Assembly: GCA_951800645.1 (NCBI GenBank) | Contig: CATOIK010000015.1 | Location: forward strand, 1-64,000 | Direction of reading: 5' to 3' | Length of the DNA: 64,000 nt | DNA from: an uncultured Eubacteriales bacterium | GTDB taxonomy: Bacteria > Bacillota > Clostridia > Lachnospirales > Lachnospiraceae | Part shown: positions 62,535 to 64,000 of the stretch, piece after piece | Layout of the letters: each line of letters starts with the position of its first letter | How positions within the stretch are numbered: position 1 is the first letter of the stretch | The notes under the pieces: model-generated | The model's database searches: none | What the model saw: only the letters and a program-made list of their open reading frames with translations | What the model was told of the DNA's origin: nothing | Translations under genes and position numbers: made by a program

Positions 62535-62560
62535 GATCGTTTACCTCACTTTCGCTCCGC

Positions 62561-64000
<1,440 letters not shown>

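Overview
The window looks like chromosome from an anaerobic Firmicute, most likely a Lachnospiraceae / Clostridium cluster XIVa gut bacterium. The reasons are strong AGGAGG-type ribosome binding sites, a Re-type citrate synthase, several TRAP transporters, a SpoVB-like flippase, a clostridial-type Pho/Pst operon and an F-type ATP synthase. No tRNA, rRNA, CRISPR array, prophage or intact insertion sequence was found. This placement is inferred from gene content; no database was searched.

Left part (1-13,300). This part holds a sortase that has lost its 5' end, a small lipoprotein, a frameshifted gene remnant, a CcdA-TlpA redox fusion, an Rpn-type nuclease with a repeat-bearing tail, and a MutS2-like ATPase without the Smr domain. 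Between that ATPase and phoR lies a ~200-nt structured RNA with its own near-consensus promoter, best explained as 6S RNA. A complete phosphate operon (pstS-pstC-pstA-pstB-phoU-phoB-phoR, minus strand) follows, with TTTACA-type Pho boxes upstream. Its PstS appears circularly permuted.

Central metabolism (13,300-25,400). A minus-strand cluster encodes Re-citrate synthase, a GntR/FCD regulator, NADP isocitrate dehydrogenase, aconitase and serine hydroxymethyltransferase. This is the oxidative route from oxaloacetate and acetyl-CoA to 2-oxoglutarate. Its promoter holds a perfect palindrome, and its leader RNA can fold into a 9-bp closed structure with a competing hairpin. RecJ, a beta-hydroxyacid dehydrogenase and a SpoVB-like flippase follow.

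Carbohydrate-acid region (25,400-34,000). A yiaKLMNO-like operon (reductase, YiaL-type protein, TRAP transporter) is flanked by its LacI-type regulator and two GCAATCGATTG operators. A GntR/FCD gene is divergent from a cyclase-family hydrolase and a PanE-like reductase, with a palindromic operator between -35 and -10.

Housekeeping and transport (34,000-48,100). This stretch carries asnA, rpiB, aroC, a lactonase, an XRE-cupin regulator with potABCD, a split threonine/serine exporter, pyrC, a MATE pump, an iron-sulfur-flavoprotein-like reductase and a second YiaL-type protein.

Sensory TRAP module (48,100-55,900). A membrane-anchored DctP-like protein, a YesM-type histidine kinase and an AraC-type response regulator overlap one another. 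They are followed by a full TRAP transporter and an RpiB/LacAB-like isomerase. This resembles a three-component solute-sensing system in which a transporter binding protein has become a sensor.

Right end (55,900-64,000). A terminator carries a 67-bp GC-rich multi-hairpin insert. It is followed by a glycogen branching enzyme with a lysine-rich tail, a DUF3810 membrane metalloprotease-like protein, and the ATP synthase genes atpC, atpD, atpG and atpA (atpA runs off the right edge).
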